Shown here: piece after piece, positions 25,848-33,829 of the stretch
Numbering within the stretch: position 1 is the first letter of the stretch
Layout: each line of letters opens with the position of its first letter
Source: Halomicroarcula saliterrae
GTDB lineage: Archaea > Halobacteriota > Halobacteria > Halobacteriales > Haloarculaceae
Direction: 5' to 3'
DNA length: 64,000 bases
Assembly: GCF_031624395.1 (NCBI RefSeq)
Contig: NZ_JAMQON010000001.1
Coordinates: 1-64,000, forward strand
Made by a program: the position numbers and the translations under genes
The notes under the pieces: generated by a model
What the model was told of the DNA's origin: nothing
Seen by the model: only the letters and a program-made list of their open reading frames with translations
Database searches by the model: none

Positions 25848-26642
25848 ATGCCCGTCTATCCCTCGGTTCGTGACCACGCCGTCGGGCTGTGCGAGCGGGC
25901 CGGCTACGACGTGACGGTCCGACCCGACCGGAGCCTCGACGGCCCGCCCGCGCTCGCCGAACCGACCGACGACGCCGTGGGGCTCGTCGCGCCCGAACGC
26001 CCTCGCCCGGTCGCCATCGAGCCACTGACCGAGGCCGACATCGGCCCTTCCGGGCTCGTCCCGCGCTTTGCCGACGCGTTGCGGGCGGACCGCGACTGCC
26101 TCTTCGTCGTCCCCTCGACCGAGGACACAGGGACGACGCTCACGCAGGTCGCCGCCACGGTGCTCGGCGAGCCGGCCTGTGTCGCCGCCGACGGCCCGGA
26201 CGGCCGGCAGTTCTACAAGGGGCCCGACCGGGTGCCGCTCTCGGACGGCAGCTACGCCTGTGCCCGCGCGCCGGCCTCGGACCTCCAGTGGCGCGAGGTC
26301 CGCGTCGACGAGGAGCGGCCCCGGCTCGAACTGAGCGTCGGCACCGAAATCGTGGCGGTCTTCGAGCACGTCGACGCGCTGGCCGCCGCCGGTCGCCACG
26401 CGTTCCAGTACGCCTATCGCCGGGCCGACGACGGCCGCTTCGAGGTGACCGAGAGCGGCGAGGTCGTCGACCGGTTCCCCGGGCCGACGGCGATGCGTCG
26501 CGGCGGGTACGCCCCGGTCCCGATGCCGCTCGTCCCGGAACATCTTCTCCCCGACGGCGCGGACCGCTCGCGGTGGGCCGTCTGCCAGCCCGACGGCGGC
26601 GCCGACGTGCTCACCGAGGGCGGCCTGCACGCCTGGGCATAG
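25848..26642 (+). CDS. Conserved haloarchaeal hypothetical protein
   Basis: 264 residues from the ATG at 25848 (MPVYPSVRDHAVGLCERAGYDVTVRPD). The protein is acidic and soluble. It has a middle region with DCLFVVPSTEDTGTTLTQVAATVLGEP and a C-terminal block beginning RFPGPTAMRRGGYAPVPMPLVPEH. I recognise no catalytic motif or domain. Codon use and length make it a real gene. It follows the methyltransferase gene by 61 bases on the same strand and may share its transcript. Confidence 0.7.
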   Translation: MPVYPSVRDHAVGLCERAGYDVTVRPDRSLDGPPALAEPTDDAVGLVAPERPRPVAIEPLTEADIGPSGLVPRFADALRADRDCLFVVPSTEDTGTTLTQVAATVLGEPACVAADGPDGRQFYKGPDRVPLSDGSYACARAPASDLQWREVRVDEERPRLELSVGTEIVAVFEHVDALAAAGRHAFQYAYRRADDGRFEVTESGEVVDRFPGPTAMRRGGYAPVPMPLVPEHLLPDGADRSRWAVCQPDGGADVLTEGGLHAWA

Positions 26643-26740
26643 AAAATCGGGGGCCACGACGCAGCCCGGCGGTTATTTGCACCTCTCACCGGATGATTTT
26701 TGTCTGCAGTGACCGACACATGCAGTCGAGTGCCCCTTCC

Positions 26741-27346
26741 ATGAAACGCCGGGAGTTCATTGTCGGTGGGACGACCGCTGGCATCAGTGGGATAGCGGGA
26801 TGTAGCGACTCGGCGACTCCTGTCATGGAGTTTCAGAATTTCGTCGTTCCCGACCCGCGTATGGTCTCCCAGGACGCCGATGGTGAAGAGTACGTAGCGA
26901 CGATACAGAACACGAGAGACGGCGGAGAGATAGCCGTCGAACTGTGGTATTACCGGTCCCCTGATACACCGAGGCCAGGCGCAGCCGCGACGTACCTGAA
27001 CGGTGAGTACCAGGACCGACATTTCGAGTCGGCGAAAGCGCGCTATTTTGCCGGCGGAGAACGGCGGGACATAGCGGTCACGGGGGACGACCATCCACTT
27101 ATGGAGTCGGATTCGTTCGACTACGGCTTTGCCTTGTGGCCGGCGTCACACGGTGCCGTGTTCGAGAACACGGGTGGCAGCGGCGAAATCGAGTTCAGGT
27201 TCGAGTATCAGGATACGCAAGGATACAACCCGAGAGAACCACCGAACAAACTGGACAGTGTTGGCCGCGGCAAAACAATCGAAATAGTGTTTAACACGGT
27301 CATCCCGCCGTTAGCGAAGTACGATATCGTCGCTGAACCGGTCTAA
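26741..27346 (+). CDS. Tat lipoprotein, beta-rich
   Basis: 201 residues from the ATG at 26741 (MKRREFIVGGTTAGISGIAGC); an ATG seven codons earlier at 26720 is possible. The RR motif and lipobox Cys predict Tat export and lipid anchoring. The mature part alternates hydrophobic residues (EYVATIQNTRDGGEIAVELWYYRS, GEIEFRFEYQDTQGY), as in an immunoglobulin-like beta sandwich. GC content is lower than in the neighbours, with codons such as CGA, GTA and TTT more common. This could mean more recent acquisition. Function unknown. Confidence 0.72.
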   Translation: MKRREFIVGGTTAGISGIAGCSDSATPVMEFQNFVVPDPRMVSQDADGEEYVATIQNTRDGGEIAVELWYYRSPDTPRPGAAATYLNGEYQDRHFESAKARYFAGGERRDIAVTGDDHPLMESDSFDYGFALWPASHGAVFENTGGSGEIEFRFEYQDTQGYNPREPPNKLDSVGRGKTIEIVFNTVIPPLAKYDIVAEPV

Positions 27347-27445
27347 ATCGGCTCGAACGCTTCTCTTTGCCCTCTTCACCCGTGGTCCCGGCGTCGACAG
27401 TGCCGGAGACTGTTCCGTAGATTCGTAGTCACCACACCAAAACGA

Positions 27446-27478
27446 CTATTTACCACTCTAGAATATCACTAGGTGGTA
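27446..27478 (+). promoter_or_regulatory. TATA box and candidate ThiR operator of thi4
   Basis: CTATTTA (27446-27452) lies 26-32 bases before the ATG at 27478, so the transcript is probably leaderless. A near-perfect inverted repeat TACCACTCTAG (27451-27461) / CTAGGTGGTA (27469-27478) spans from the TATA box to the start codon, where a bound protein would block initiation. ThiR, encoded in this window, is the obvious candidate. Confidence 0.5.
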
Positions 27479-28401
27479 TGCGAGATTTCGACCAGTTCAG
27501 CGACGTCGGCGAGGCGGAAGTGACCCGAGCGATAGGCAAGGAGTGGTCCGAGGAGTTCATGGACTTCTCGGAGACCGAGGTCATCATCATCGGCGGCGGC
27601 CCCTCGGGGCTGATGGCCGCGAAGGAACTCTCCGAGCGCGGCGTCGAGGTCATGGTCGTCGAGAAGAACAACTATCTCGGCGGGGGCTTCTGGCTCGGCG
27701 GCTTCCTGATGAACAAGGTCACCGTGCGCGACCCGGCCCAGGAGATTCTGGAGGACCTCGACGTCGATTACCTCCAGTCCGACGAGAGCGAGGGTCTCTA
27801 CGTCGCCAACGGGCCCGAGGCCTGTTCGGGGCTCATCAAGGCCGCCTGCGACGCGGGCGCGAAGATGCAGAACATGACGGAGTTTACGGACATCGTCATC
27901 CGCGAGGACCACCGCGTCGGCGGCATCGTGATGAACTGGACGCCGGTTCACGCGCTGCCCCGCGAGATAACCTGCGTCGATCCGATCGCCGTGGAGTCCG
28001 ACATCGTCATCGACGCGACGGGCCACGACGCGATGGCGGTCAAGAAGCTCGACGAGCGCGGCGTCCTCGAAGGCGAGGGCCCCGAGGCGGGCGACACCGG
28101 GATGGACCAGACCGGCGGCGACACCTACGGCGCGCCGGGCCACGACTCGCCGGGCCACGACTCGATGTGGGTCGGCGAGAGCGAGGACGCCGTCGTCGAA
28201 CACACCGGGAAGGTCCACGACGGACTCATCGCCACGGGGATGGCGACGGCGACGACCCACGGCCTCCCGCGGATGGGCCCGACCTTCGGCGCCATGCTCG
28301 TCTCCGGGAAGAAGGCCGCACAGGCCGCTCTGGACGAGTTGCAGGTGGACGCGCCCGACGTGACGCTGTCGACGAGTGGGCCCGCGCCCGCGGACGACTA
28401 G
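27478..28401 (+). CDS. thi4: Thiamine thiazole synthase Thi4
   Basis: 307 residues. The FAD/NAD-like fold [20 protein letters not shown] is at 36-55, [15 protein letters not shown] at 66-80, and the C-terminal [25 protein letters not shown] closes the family core. It makes the ADP-thiazole precursor of thiamine. The block REITCVDP puts a Cys at residue 166, where methanogen sulfide-dependent enzymes carry His. This is the yeast/Haloferax state, in which the Cys is the sulfur donor or is essential for activity. A His/Gly/Asp-rich insert ([12 protein letters not shown]) lies near 220. Confidence 0.92.
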   Translation: MRDFDQFSDVGEAEVTRAIGKEWSEEFMDFSETEVIIIGGGPSGLMAAKELSERGVEVMVVEKNNYLGGGFWLGGFLMNKVTVRDPAQEILEDLDVDYLQSDESEGLYVANGPEACSGLIKAACDAGAKMQNMTEFTDIVIREDHRVGGIVMNWTPVHALPREITCVDPIAVESDIVIDATGHDAMAVKKLDERGVLEGEGPEAGDTGMDQTGGDTYGAPGHDSPGHDSMWVGESEDAVVEHTGKVHDGLIATGMATATTHGLPRMGPTFGAMLVSGKKAAQAALDELQVDAPDVTLSTSGPAPADD

Positions 28402-28570
28402 CGGGGTTTCGACCGGAGTGGGACCCTCGGTGCAGTCGAGCGGAGAGTGGAACGACCCGCGAGACGAGCGAGTCGGCCCCGGATGCCATTATTCCTGTTG
28501 AAACAGTTATATTACGTTAATACATAGGGTTTTCAGTTTCGCACCGGCTTTAGCTAGTGATTATCACACT

Positions 28571-29086
28571 ATGTCGAAGGAAACGGGACAGACGGACGAA
28601 AGCGACGCTCCCGGCGGCGCCCTGGAGGTCGACCTCTGGGTCAGACGGCCGGTGTGTGGGCCCCGGACGACGGTCATCGACCGCCTGAGCGGTCTCCGGG
28701 CGTCGGGGTCCCTCGCTGATTTCTCGGTGACGACCTGGCCGGAGGAGCTCGTGCTCACCGGGGCGAACAGACAGGCGGAGCTACTCGACACCATCGAGCG
28801 CTTCGAGGACTGGGCCGCCGACCGCGGGCTGAGCCTGCGCCCGCCGTTCGAGACGCGCACGGCGTCGATGCTGGTCGGTGACAGCGAGGACGTGCTGACG
28901 ACGCCGATGTTGCTGGCGGCCGCCTACGAGGACGGCGAACTGGTCGGCGTCTACCCCTGTACTGACGGGACGACGACCTGGACCGTTCCGGAGTTTCTGA
29001 ACGCGCTGGAGGCCGGGGCCAGGGGACCGGACGCCGGCCTCGGCGACCACCCGCTGCTGGCGCCGACCGAACGCGGAACGAGTTGA
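28571..29086 (+). CDS. Haloarchaeal HTH-family protein
   Basis: 171 residues. The pattern is GPRTTVIDRLSGLRASGSLADFSVTTWPEELVLTG, an Ile/Phe helix (TIERFEDWAADRGLSLRPPFETR), then TTPMLLAAAYEDGELVGVYPCTDGTTTWTVPEFLNAL. This is a common haloarchaeal family annotated as HTH domain protein. It probably regulates transcription, but no target is known. An A/T-rich promoter region (gttatatta at 28505, gctttagcta at 28547) precedes it. Confidence 0.75.
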   Translation: MSKETGQTDESDAPGGALEVDLWVRRPVCGPRTTVIDRLSGLRASGSLADFSVTTWPEELVLTGANRQAELLDTIERFEDWAADRGLSLRPPFETRTASMLVGDSEDVLTTPMLLAAAYEDGELVGVYPCTDGTTTWTVPEFLNALEAGARGPDAGLGDHPLLAPTERGTS

Positions 29087-29093
29087 GACAGTC

Positions 29094-30326
29094 TCAGGAC
29101 TCGTCGACGCTGACGCTCACGTCGTCGTCCGTGGCCCGTACGTCGGCGCGGGCGGTGAATCCGGGGTCACCGAACACGACCGCGACGGTCGTGTCGTCGA
29201 GCTTTCGGTAGCCAAACGCCGCGTCGCTGTTCTGTCCCCGAACGTACGTGTAATCGAGCAGCGCCGCCCGGAGTTCGTCGGTCTCGCTCTCGTTGTCCCA
29301 GCGCATGACCCACACCCAGCCGTAGCGGCTCTCGTCGGTCGCGTTCCGGAAGATGGTCAGCCGGTCGTCGCCCCACCCACTCGCCGCGGCGGCCGCCCGC
29401 TCGCGGTCGAGTTCGGTGTCGAGCGCGGCGCGCGTGGCCAGCTCGCCGAGGGTGTTGTTACCCAGATACGTCCAGCTGTCACTCCCGCTCGCCCGCACCG
29501 ACAGGTTCGCCGGCGGTTCCTCGGCCGGCGTCTCGTTGTGAACGACCTGCTCGGTCGTTCGCGGATACGTCTCGTAGGCCGCGGAGAGATTCGCCGGGTC
29601 GTCGATGCGATGGGCGACGTACTGGCTCCCGAACACGTACGGCGCCAGCGCCGACCGGTAGGTCGCGGAGCCGTTGCGGTAGAGCCCGCGGGCGTACGCG
29701 GAGTTGCTCTGCACGCCGAGATACCGGTCGGCGTAGGCGTCCGCGACGAACACCGCGCCGCCCTCGCTCAGCGCGCGCCGGGTGTTGCGCCAGTCGGTCG
29801 TCGGCCGCGGCTGGGAGAGCCGGCCCTGCCACGGTAGCATCGTCGTCCGGTACTGGACGAGGTGGGCGAACTCGTGGGCGAGGACGCGCTCGGTCTTTTC
29901 GGGCGACCCGTCACCGGGGTGGACGTACACCGCCCCGTTCACGGTGACGCCGGTCGGCTCGCTCCAGTCCGTCGAGACGTTCTCGAAGCCGAGCGCCCGG
30001 TTCAGCGGCGAGGCGCCCACCCGCTGTACGCTCGCGCGCCACTCGCTCAGGTTCCGCACCCGGACCGGCCAGGGGTCGGTATCGCTCCCCATCAGCGCCT
30101 GCACGCGGGCGTAGGTCAGCGTCGCGTTCACCGGTAACGTCCCGTTCTCGACGGCGACGGTGTTCTCGACCGGCGCCGACGGTGAGCCGTCAGGGGTCCC
30201 CGGGTCGTCGGCCCCGGTCGGCGATGCTGTCGTGTCGCCCGACCCCCCCAGCGGAACGCCGGCACACCCCGCGAGTACGAGGAGAGCAGCGACCGCGACG
30301 GTCGGTCCCACCCTGTCTCTCGACAT
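29094..30326 (-). CDS. Hvo_1808-type surface lipoprotein with HExxH motif
   Basis: 410 residues. A signal peptide with the lipobox LVLAGC is followed by a Thr/Pro/Asp-rich linker. The domain that follows resembles Hvo_1808 surface proteins, with RVQALMGSDTDPWPVRVRN, VYVHPGDGSPEKTERVLAHEFAHLVQYRT and later SEGGAVFVADAYADRYLG. The HEFAH sequence plus a downstream Glu in SEGGAVF is the layout of a gluzincin-like zinc metallopeptidase. Proteolysis outside the cell is therefore possible, though not shown for the family as far as I know. Confidence 0.78.
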   Translation of the reverse strand: MSRDRVGPTVAVAALLVLAGCAGVPLGGSGDTTASPTGADDPGTPDGSPSAPVENTVAVENGTLPVNATLTYARVQALMGSDTDPWPVRVRNLSEWRASVQRVGASPLNRALGFENVSTDWSEPTGVTVNGAVYVHPGDGSPEKTERVLAHEFAHLVQYRTTMLPWQGRLSQPRPTTDWRNTRRALSEGGAVFVADAYADRYLGVQSNSAYARGLYRNGSATYRSALAPYVFGSQYVAHRIDDPANLSAAYETYPRTTEQVVHNETPAEEPPANLSVRASGSDSWTYLGNNTLGELATRAALDTELDRERAAAAASGWGDDRLTIFRNATDESRYGWVWVMRWDNESETDELRAALLDYTYVRGQNSDAAFGYRKLDDTTVAVVFGDPGFTARADVRATDDDVSVSVDES

Positions 30327-30361
30327 GTAAATTCCGACCTACAGGGGCTACAAAATTGTTG

Positions 30362-31018
30362 CTATCCGTCAGTGGCTGGCACGGTGCCCGACACCAGCCC
30401 GAGATACCCGCCGCCGAACGTCTCGTAGCGGCGGTCGACCGTCCGCTCGGTGAGCCGTCGCCGCGCGGCAGCGACTCGCTGCTCGAAGCTGTCGGCGTGT
30501 GACCGCGTCGAGAGGCGTGTTCCCGGCGCCGAGAGCCGGACGAACCCCTCGAAGGCGAGGTCCAGCGGCGCCGCGACCGGGCGGCCGCTGCGCTGGAAGT
30601 TCAGCAGCGCCACCCGCCCCCCCGGCACCACGCAGTCACACCACGAATCAACGGCCGCCGCCGGGTCGGGGAAGACGCCGGCCACGAAGCTCCCGAGGAC
30701 GGCGTCGACACCCCGTACCGGCGGCCGGGTCGCGTCGGCCCGGAGATAGTCGACGCCGGGGCCGGTTCGCTCGGCGTGTCGCCGCGCCGCACGGAGCATC
30801 TCGCGGGTGATGTCCAGCCCGACCACGCGTCCCGAGGGCCCGACCCGCTCGCGGAGTTCGGGGACGTTCGCGCCCGTCCCACACCCCATCTCGACGGCGG
30901 TGTCGCCCGGGGCGAGGTCCAGCGCGTCGACGGCGCCCGCCCGCCAGGACCGCAGGAGGGGGACTCTGGCCACGCGGTCGTACAGCGACGCCCACCGCTC
31001 GTAGAACTGTCCGCTCAC
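30362..31018 (-). CDS. Class I SAM-dependent methyltransferase
   Basis: 218 residues from a GTG at 31018, whose GTGA overlaps the ThiR stop codon. An earlier ATG within thiR is open but less likely. Motif I is intact (AVEMGCGTGANVPEL near 45), followed by VVGLDITREMLRAARR and DAVLGSFVAGVFPDPAAAVDSW. This resembles UbiE/phospholipid methyltransferases with the N-terminal FYERWASLYDRV. It is the last gene of the dcd-thiR operon. Substrate unknown. Confidence 0.82.
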   Translation of the reverse strand: MSGQFYERWASLYDRVARVPLLRSWRAGAVDALDLAPGDTAVEMGCGTGANVPELRERVGPSGRVVGLDITREMLRAARRHAERTGPGVDYLRADATRPPVRGVDAVLGSFVAGVFPDPAAAVDSWCDCVVPGGRVALLNFQRSGRPVAAPLDLAFEGFVRLSAPGTRLSTRSHADSFEQRVAAARRRLTERTVDRRYETFGGGYLGLVSGTVPATDG

Positions 31019-31908
31019 AGGATATCGCGGGCCCATTCGGCGACCGTTACCGCGTCGGGACCGAGCAGATAGACGACCGGTTCGACGCCCATCCCCCCGG
31101 TCTGGTAGATGACGTCGGCGTCGCCGTCGGCGAGCGCTTCGGCGATGCCCGGCTCGATGGACGCCTCGGCGTCGAACTCGACGGCGGTGTGGCCCGCCGA
31201 CTCCAGCGCCGTGACGACTGACTCGTCGTAGCGGACGTTCAGCCCGGCCCGCGCCCCACTGCCGGCCGCGCGGGCGGCGAGCACCACCGACGCGACGTGC
31301 TCGCTCACGCCGAACTCCGGGTCGGCGGGAATCGTCGCCCGTCCCTTCACGTCGAGAATCCGGCCCGGAACGGCGGCCACGTCGTCGATACCGTCCCCTT
31401 CGGGGAGCGCCTGCACGAGGTTCGACCCGACCGCCGGGATGAGCGTCGCGAAGCCGCTGGTGTTTTCGAGCACCCGGAGCCCCCGCCGGACCGACGACAG
31501 CGTCCGCTCGGCGGCCCGGAGCTGGGAGTCCGGGTCGTGGACGGCGAACTCGCTGTCGTAGTCGGCCAGCCCCGGTACGGCGTCCTCGTGGAGCATGGCG
31601 AGCACCCCGCCCTGTTCGAGCTCGCGGATCAACACTTCCGTCTCGACGAGCGCCTGCACGGAGCTCATCTCGCCGCTCGCCAGCCCCTCGGCGACACGGT
31701 CGACGAGTTCGCTCAGCCCGCGGTGGTTCAGTAGCTGTTCGTTGCGCTCTACCTCGCCGTGGACGTACTTCGAGACGGCGCTCTGGCTGATGCCCAGCAG
31801 GTCGGCGACCGCCGACTGGGTGAGGCCGTGCTCCCGGAGCTCCTCGGCCAGCATCGAGCGAAAGGTCGGGAGGAACTCGTCGACGACGATCTCCTCGATG
31901 AAGCGCAT
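31015..31908 (-). CDS. thiR: Thiamine-responsive regulator ThiR (HTH plus ThiN domain)
   Basis: 297 residues. Residues 1-60 form an XRE-like helix-turn-helix (EELREHGLTQSAVADLLGISQSAVSKYVHGEVE). About 125-297 is a ThiN-type thiamine-phosphate synthase domain (VGSNLVQALPEGDGIDDVAAVPGRI, EFGVSEHVASVVLAARA, AGLNVRYDESVV). This fusion is the archaeal regulator ThiR, which represses thiamine genes when thiamine phosphates bind the ThiN domain. Thi4 is encoded 3.5 kb away with a matching palindrome at its promoter. Translation is led by GGAGG in the third junction repeat; methyltransferase follows with overlap. Confidence 0.88.
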   Translation of the reverse strand: MRFIEEIVVDEFLPTFRSMLAEELREHGLTQSAVADLLGISQSAVSKYVHGEVERNEQLLNHRGLSELVDRVAEGLASGEMSSVQALVETEVLIRELEQGGVLAMLHEDAVPGLADYDSEFAVHDPDSQLRAAERTLSSVRRGLRVLENTSGFATLIPAVGSNLVQALPEGDGIDDVAAVPGRILDVKGRATIPADPEFGVSEHVASVVLAARAAGSGARAGLNVRYDESVVTALESAGHTAVEFDAEASIEPGIAEALADGDADVIYQTGGMGVEPVVYLLGPDAVTVAEWARDIL

Positions 31909-31909
31909 C

Positions 31910-31975
31910 TTACTGATCGCCTCCGAACTCCACCGAGTTTCTCACCGATACCGTGATGACACGCACAGCGGTCAT
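31910..31975 (-). CDS. Mini-ORF 2 between dcd and thiR
   Basis: 21 residues, MTAVRVITVSVRNSVEFGGDQ, ending in TAA at 31910-31912. The ATG shares one base with the stop of mini-ORF 1 (TGATG) and is preceded by GGAGG nine bases upstream. Its last six residues EFGGDQ equal those of dcd and mini-ORF 1 because the same 20-25-base junction encodes all three ends. It may be a coupling spacer that relays ribosomes to thiR, or a small protein. No relatives are recognised. Confidence 0.5.
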   Translation of the reverse strand: MTAVRVITVSVRNSVEFGGDQ

Positions 31976-32063
31976 CACTGATCGCCTCCGAACTCACTCG
32001 CTCGCAGCCGAGACGCGGACACGACGCCGCCGGCGTCGGTCATCACTGATCGCCTCCGAACTC
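31911..32063. repeat. Three copies of a stop/Shine-Dalgarno/start junction
   Basis: Copies at 32039-32063 and 31971-31995 are identical over 25 bases, and the third (31911-31930) matches over 19-20. On the minus strand the unit contains GGAGGCGATCAGTGATG: a Shine-Dalgarno extended to near-full 16S complementarity, a stop and an overlapping ATG. The spacing is 68 and 65 bases. The spacers between copies are unrelated, so only the junction is kept. Confidence 0.85.
31975..32043 (-). CDS. Mini-ORF 1 between dcd and thiR
   Basis: 22 residues, [21 protein letters not shown] followed by Q, ending in TGA at 31975-31977. Its ATG at 32043 overlaps the dcd stop by one base, with GGAGG nine bases upstream inside the dcd 3' end. 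It shares the C-terminal EFGGDQ and initial MT with mini-ORF 2, but the middle differs. The arrangement suggests translational coupling through dcd, two mini-ORFs and thiR. Whether the peptide is stable is unknown. Confidence 0.5.
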   Translation of the reverse strand: MTDAGGVVSASRLRASEFGGDQ

Positions 32064-32630
32064 GCGATCCCCCTGTATCTTGCTCGCTTGGGGCCCGGAC
32101 TGGTCCTGGTACTTCGAGCCGCGCTCGGCGCCGTAGGGGCGGTCGGCAGGGGTCTTCAGCTCGGTGAAGGTGAGCTGTGAGATGCGCATGCCCGGCGTGA
32201 GCGCCACGGGTGCGGTGCCGAGATTCGACAGTTCGAGGGTTATCTGGCCCTTGTAGCCGGGGTCGCACAGTCCAGCGGTCGCGTGGACCACGATGGCCAG
32301 CCGGCCCAGCGACGAGCGGCCCTCGACGTGGGCGATGAGGTCGTCGGGAATCTCGACGCGCTCGTGGGTCGTGCCGAGCACGAAGTCGCCGGGATGCAGG
32401 ATGTACTCGCCGCCCTCGTCGACCTCGGTCAGGTCGACGTACTCGTCGACCTCGTTCTCGGTGTTCGGGTGGATACAGGGGATGTTGGCGTGCTGGAACT
32501 CCAGGAACTCGCGGCCGAGCCGCAGGTCCACGCTGGCGGGCTGTATCTGTATGTCTGGGTCGTCGAGCGGTTCGACGACGAGGTCGCCGTCCTCCAGACG
32601 GCGCAGGATATCGGCGTCCGAGAGTATCAT
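32043..32630 (-). CDS. dcd: dCTP deaminase
   Basis: 195 residues. Conserved blocks: [83 protein letters not shown] and [14 protein letters not shown] and the Glu in ITLELSN are the nucleotide-binding and catalytic residues of the trimeric Dcd/dUTPase fold. It converts dCTP to dUTP on the route to dTMP. The C-terminus EFGGDQ carries the Shine-Dalgarno for the next ORF. It is the first gene of an operon with two mini-ORFs, thiR and a methyltransferase. Confidence 0.93.
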   Translation of the reverse strand: MILSDADILRRLEDGDLVVEPLDDPDIQIQPASVDLRLGREFLEFQHANIPCIHPNTENEVDEYVDLTEVDEGGEYILHPGDFVLGTTHERVEIPDDLIAHVEGRSSLGRLAIVVHATAGLCDPGYKGQITLELSNLGTAPVALTPGMRISQLTFTELKTPADRPYGAERGSKYQDQSGPQASKIQGDREFGGDQ

Positions 32631-32859
32631 TACCCGACTTACCGGTGTGGGGCACCTAAAGTATCGTGTCTCGGCGGCGGCCTGTGACCCCGGCGCAGGA
32701 CCCGGCGTGAGTACTTGGGTTCTCTCGCTGTCGTCGCGTCCGAACTGGAACCCGCTGGGCTCGTCCCTCCGGGGTCGTGGACTGTCGACGTCCGTCTCCG
32801 CTGCGGTGACTGAGGTTCTGACAGAAAGTATTTAGTTCAACCCGATAATTACCGCAACG

Positions 32860-33309
32860 ATGCGACGACGAGAATACGTCTCCGCGTCCGCCGCCCTCCT
32901 CACCGTCGGCGCAGCCGGCTGTAGCCAACTGACCGGTCAAGAGGGCGAGACGAACGATTCGACGAGTACAGCCACATCGAGTTCCACTGCCGATGGCGGG
33001 ACGCCGACCGACGGCGAGTCCCCAAGCGCTCAGTTGCAGTACGAGGGCGACGCCCTCACGCTCGATAACGCCTCCGAGCAGCAGATTCGGGGGACCTCCA
33101 ATCTGGACCCCGGTACGGGCCTCGAAATCCAGCTCGACAGCGAGACGGCGAGTGACCCCTTCGTCAAGCTGCCAGAGACGACCGTCCAGGACGGCGGGGA
33201 GTTCTCGGCGACGGTCGATATGTCCAACAACGACGAGGGGTCGGAGTTCACCGTCGAGGTCATCCACGACGGCGAGACGCTGACCGAGGCCGACGGCCAG
33301 GTCGTCTGA
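32860..33309 (+). CDS. Tat lipoprotein with beta-sandwich domain
   Basis: 149 residues. [21 protein letters not shown] gives a Tat-like signal with a lipobox Cys. A long Ser/Thr/Gly linker is followed by a compact beta domain ([59 protein letters not shown]) like the BGTF-type haloarchaeal surface repeat. Probably surface-anchored with an unknown ligand. An agtatttagt box about 35 bases upstream is a good promoter. Confidence 0.75.
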   Translation: MRRREYVSASAALLTVGAAGCSQLTGQEGETNDSTSTATSSSTADGGTPTDGESPSAQLQYEGDALTLDNASEQQIRGTSNLDPGTGLEIQLDSETASDPFVKLPETTVQDGGEFSATVDMSNNDEGSEFTVEVIHDGETLTEADGQVV

Positions 33310-33338
33310 GTCCCGAGCAGCCCCACTGATTGCTCACC

Positions 33339-33356
33339 CAGGGCGTAAGTGCCCTG
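33339..33356. terminator. Hairpin between a lipoprotein gene and pth2
   Basis: CAGGGC-GTAAGT-GCCCTG is a perfect 6-bp stem with a 6-base loop, 30 bases after the lipoprotein stop. It is possibly a processing or termination structure. There is no strong T tract after it. Confidence 0.35.
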
Positions 33357-33418
33357 TGGTACGTGCAACCGCGGCGGGACTCCGACGGGGGTTTATGTAC
33401 GGGTCGCTATATCGAGGT

Positions 33419-33757
33419 ATGAAGCAGGCCATCGTCGCGCGGGCCGACATCGGGATGGGCGAGGGGAAACTCGCCGCCCAGGTCGCCCACGCCTCGCTGT
33501 CGGCCTACGAGGACACCGGTCGGCAGGTCCGCAAAGCCTGGAAGGGCTCGGGCCAGAAGAAGGTCGTCCTCAAAGCGACCGGCGAGTCCGAACTGTTCGA
33601 GCTCGCCGACGCGGCCGAGCGAGCTGGTCTGCCACATGCCGTCGTCAGGGACGCCGGCCACACCCAACTGGAGCCCGGCACTGTCACCGCACTCGCGGTG
33701 GGGCCGGGCGAGGAGGACGTGGTCGACCGGATCACTGGCGACCTCTCGCTGTACTGA
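33419..33757 (+). CDS. pth2: Peptidyl-tRNA hydrolase, archaeal type (Pth2)
   Basis: 112 residues from the ATG at 33419. The family blocks are all present: [77 protein letters not shown]. Pth2 frees tRNA from peptidyl-tRNAs that drop off ribosomes. Catalysis depends on the N-terminal Lys/His/Asp and DAGHTQ residues, which are conserved here. The tctatatcgaggt sequence just upstream fits a near-leaderless start. It is a single gene before the proteasome operon. Confidence 0.93.
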   Translation: MKQAIVARADIGMGEGKLAAQVAHASLSAYEDTGRQVRKAWKGSGQKKVVLKATGESELFELADAAERAGLPHAVVRDAGHTQLEPGTVTALAVGPGEEDVVDRITGDLSLY

Positions 33758-33780
33758 GGGCACCGAGATGGCCGATGTGG

Positions 33781-33788
33781 TTATATAC
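33781..33788 (+). promoter_or_regulatory. TATA box of the proteasome operon
   Basis: ttatatac is centred about 45 bases before the psmA ATG, and implies a leader of roughly 15-20 bases. It is the best TATA match in the neighbourhood. Confidence 0.6.
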
Positions 33789-33829
33789 TAGAGACACTAA
33801 CCTCAGGTGAACACCAGAGAGCACCTACA

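Noticed and set aside
31911-32063. Three regularly spaced repeats as a CRISPR
   Set aside because: The repeats are 20-25 bases, overlap stop and start codons, have only two spacers, and lie inside an operon with ribosome sites; no cas genes.
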